From Clostridia bacterium (GTDB lineage Bacteria; Bacillota; Clostridia; Christensenellales; Aristaeellaceae), in contig JAFUGB010000367.1 of NCBI GenBank assembly GCA_017469605.1, positions 1 through 13,753 on the forward strand: a stretch of DNA of 13,753 nucleotides. The letters run 5' to 3'. Shown here piece by piece: positions 12,590-13,753 of the stretch. The notes beneath the pieces are model-generated. The model saw nothing but the letters and a program-made list of their open reading frames with translations, was not told where the DNA came from and did no database searches. The position numbers and the translations under genes are program-made. Within the stretch, counting starts at the first letter, position 1, and every line of letters begins with the position of its first letter.

Positions 12590-13753
12590 TTAATCCACAG
12601 GATGATTCCGATAGTAATTGATCAGGCAGCCGTCAGCAATGATCTGGCGTTCGTCCGGGGTCAGATCACCCAGGGATACCTGGAAGGGCGTTACCTGGCC
12701 GTCGGCCTTGACGGCGTAGGCGGTGAATTCGGGCGTGGCTTCCAGGATCGCGCAGCGCAGCCCGGGAACAAATACCCAATCGCCCAGGGAGAAGGCGGTT
12801 TCGTCCTTGACCAGGAGGGGCGCCATACCCCAGTTGATGCAGTTGCTGCGGTAGCGCTTGGTGGCGTATTCCTTGGCCAGGTTGGCCGACGCGCCCAGCA
12901 CGCGCTGGCAGCTGGCGGCCTGCTCACGGGCCGAGCCATCGCCGGGCTTGATGGCAAAGATGGTACTGCCGATATCGGTATGGGCGGGGTCAACCTTGAC
13001 CACCTTGGCCAGGGCGTCGTATACCTTTTTGACTTCCTCGGGCAGTTCCCTGCCGGCGGCACGGTCGCGCTCAATGGCGCGCACAGCCTTGCTGCGGCCT
13101 ACGTATCCGGGATCCTTGCGGGAGAGGGCAAACTCGCTCAGGCGCTCGGGATTGGAGCGGTAGGAGGAGGTTTCGCCCGAGGGGATCAGCTCGTCCGTGG
13201 TGGTCACGGGGTCTGTGATGTAGCTGCAAACCTTGACCAAAAGATCGGCGGTCAATTCAGGCTGCTCCGGCCAGTCTTTGATGTTGGGGCCAAACTTGAG
13301 CTCGTAATCGGGATCGGCTTTGCCAAAGCCAAAGTACACGCGCTTGTCGTACACCGCCCGGTCAAACACATAGGGATACTTGTTGTACTTAACGTCCAGA
13401 TCGGTGGCGGGGGTCAGCTTGCCGTGGTTGATGGCGGTGGCGGCGATGGAGCGGGCGTCCATCAGGGCCACGCCGCTCATCTGCCCCTCGCCGGGCTTGC
13501 TGCCTTCGCGGTTGGGGAAGTTGCGGGTGGTGTGGCGGATGGAGAATTCGCCGTTGGCCGGGGTATCACCCGCGCCGAAGCAGGGGCCGCAGAAGCATTC
13601 GCGGATGATGGCGCCGGCCTCGGCAATATCATGCAGCGCGCCGTTCTTGAGCAATTGCGGGTAGGCGGGCATGCTGCCGGGATACACGCTCATGGTGAAG
13701 GCAGCGTTGCCCGTGCTGGTGCCCCGCAGGATATTGGCAACGGCGCACACGTT
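12590..13753 (-). CDS. Aconitase-family hydratase, C-terminal half (runs off window)
   Basis: C-terminal part (about 387 residues) of an aconitase-superfamily [4Fe-4S] hydro-lyase. The frame is still open at base 13753, so the N-terminal half and one cluster cysteine lie outside. The cluster motif CFCGPCFGAGD supplies two cysteine ligands in CGPC spacing. TTRNFPNREGSKPGEGQMSG follows, matching the aconitase S-x-RNF-x-x-R region. About 210 residues later a swivel domain is visible, with GDGSAREQAASCQRVLGASANLAKEYATKRYRSNCINWGMAPLLV. The insert and tail differ from AcnA and AcnB and from LeuC/LeuD. It resembles the loosely named hydratase group (YbhJ-like proteins), whose substrate is unknown. 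It ends 6 bases before the flavin-reductase-like gene and heads the minus-strand operon as far as visible. It may act on citrate-like tricarboxylates or another hydroxy acid. Confidence 0.82.
   Translation of the reverse strand, partial: NVCAVANILRGTSTGNAAFTMSVYPGSMPAYPQLLKNGALHDIAEAGAIIRECFCGPCFGAGDTPANGEFSIRHTTRNFPNREGSKPGEGQMSGVALMDARSIAATAINHGKLTPATDLDVKYNKYPYVFDRAVYDKRVYFGFGKADPDYELKFGPNIKDWPEQPELTADLLVKVCSYITDPVTTTDELIPSGETSSYRSNPERLSEFALSRKDPGYVGRSKAVRAIERDRAAGRELPEEVKKVYDALAKVVKVDPAHTDIGSTIFAIKPGDGSAREQAASCQRVLGASANLAKEYATKRYRSNCINWGMAPLLVKDETAFSLGDWVFVPGLRCAILEATPEFTAYAVKADGQVTPFQVSLGDLTPDERQIIADGCLINYYRNHPVD

Noticed and set aside
1..13753. CRISPR arrays, tRNA or rRNA genes, insertion sequences, toxin-antitoxin or phage genes
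   Set aside because: No regularly spaced repeats, cloverleaf or rRNA-like stretches, transposase motifs or terminal inverted repeats were found on either strand.

Overview
The window looks like chromosome from a GC-rich, probably anaerobic Bacillota (Clostridia-like) bacterium. This is inferred from strong AGGAGG-type ribosome binding sites, sigma-70-type promoters with intrinsic terminators, a Clostridia-style secretion signal, and the gene families present. No rRNA, tRNA, CRISPR array, insertion sequence or phage gene was recognised. The theme is uptake and handling of organic anions: three kinds of membrane transporter and two citrate-related proteins in under 14 kb.

Left part. A TctA-type large permease of a tripartite tricarboxylate transporter (+) ends in a textbook terminator. 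It converges on a long minus-strand gene for a Suv3-like superfamily 2 RNA helicase with a large unassigned N-terminal half and a C-terminal four-cysteine zinc-ribbon-like motif. The helicase has its own terminator facing the other way.

Centre (about 4400-9500). A LysR-type regulator (-) is divergent from a three-gene plus-strand operon: a TAXI-type TRAP solute-binding protein, a fused DctQM-type TRAP permease, and a PHP-domain (CehA/McbA-like) metallohydrolase. The 143-base gap between regulator and operon holds face-to-face promoters and AT-rich LysR-type dyads. A near-identical dyad lies just past the end of lysR, ahead of the helicase. A stem-loop separates the binding-protein gene from the permease gene, and a strong terminator follows the hydrolase gene. 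Simplest reading: the regulator senses a small organic anion, TRAP imports it with a cation gradient, and the hydrolase cleaves it. Sampled lines of this block are less GC-rich than sampled lines of its neighbours.

Right part. A CitX-CitG fusion (+), which makes and attaches the citrate lyase prosthetic group, is transcribed from its own promoter, but no lyase subunit is in view. It converges, with six bases between stop codons, on a tight minus-strand operon: an aconitase-family hydratase (running off the right edge), a flavin-reductase-like protein, and two half-size CHR (chromate-transporter family) proteins that overlap by 14 bases. This hydratase, flavoprotein and anion-transporter set is the most unusual gene grouping here.
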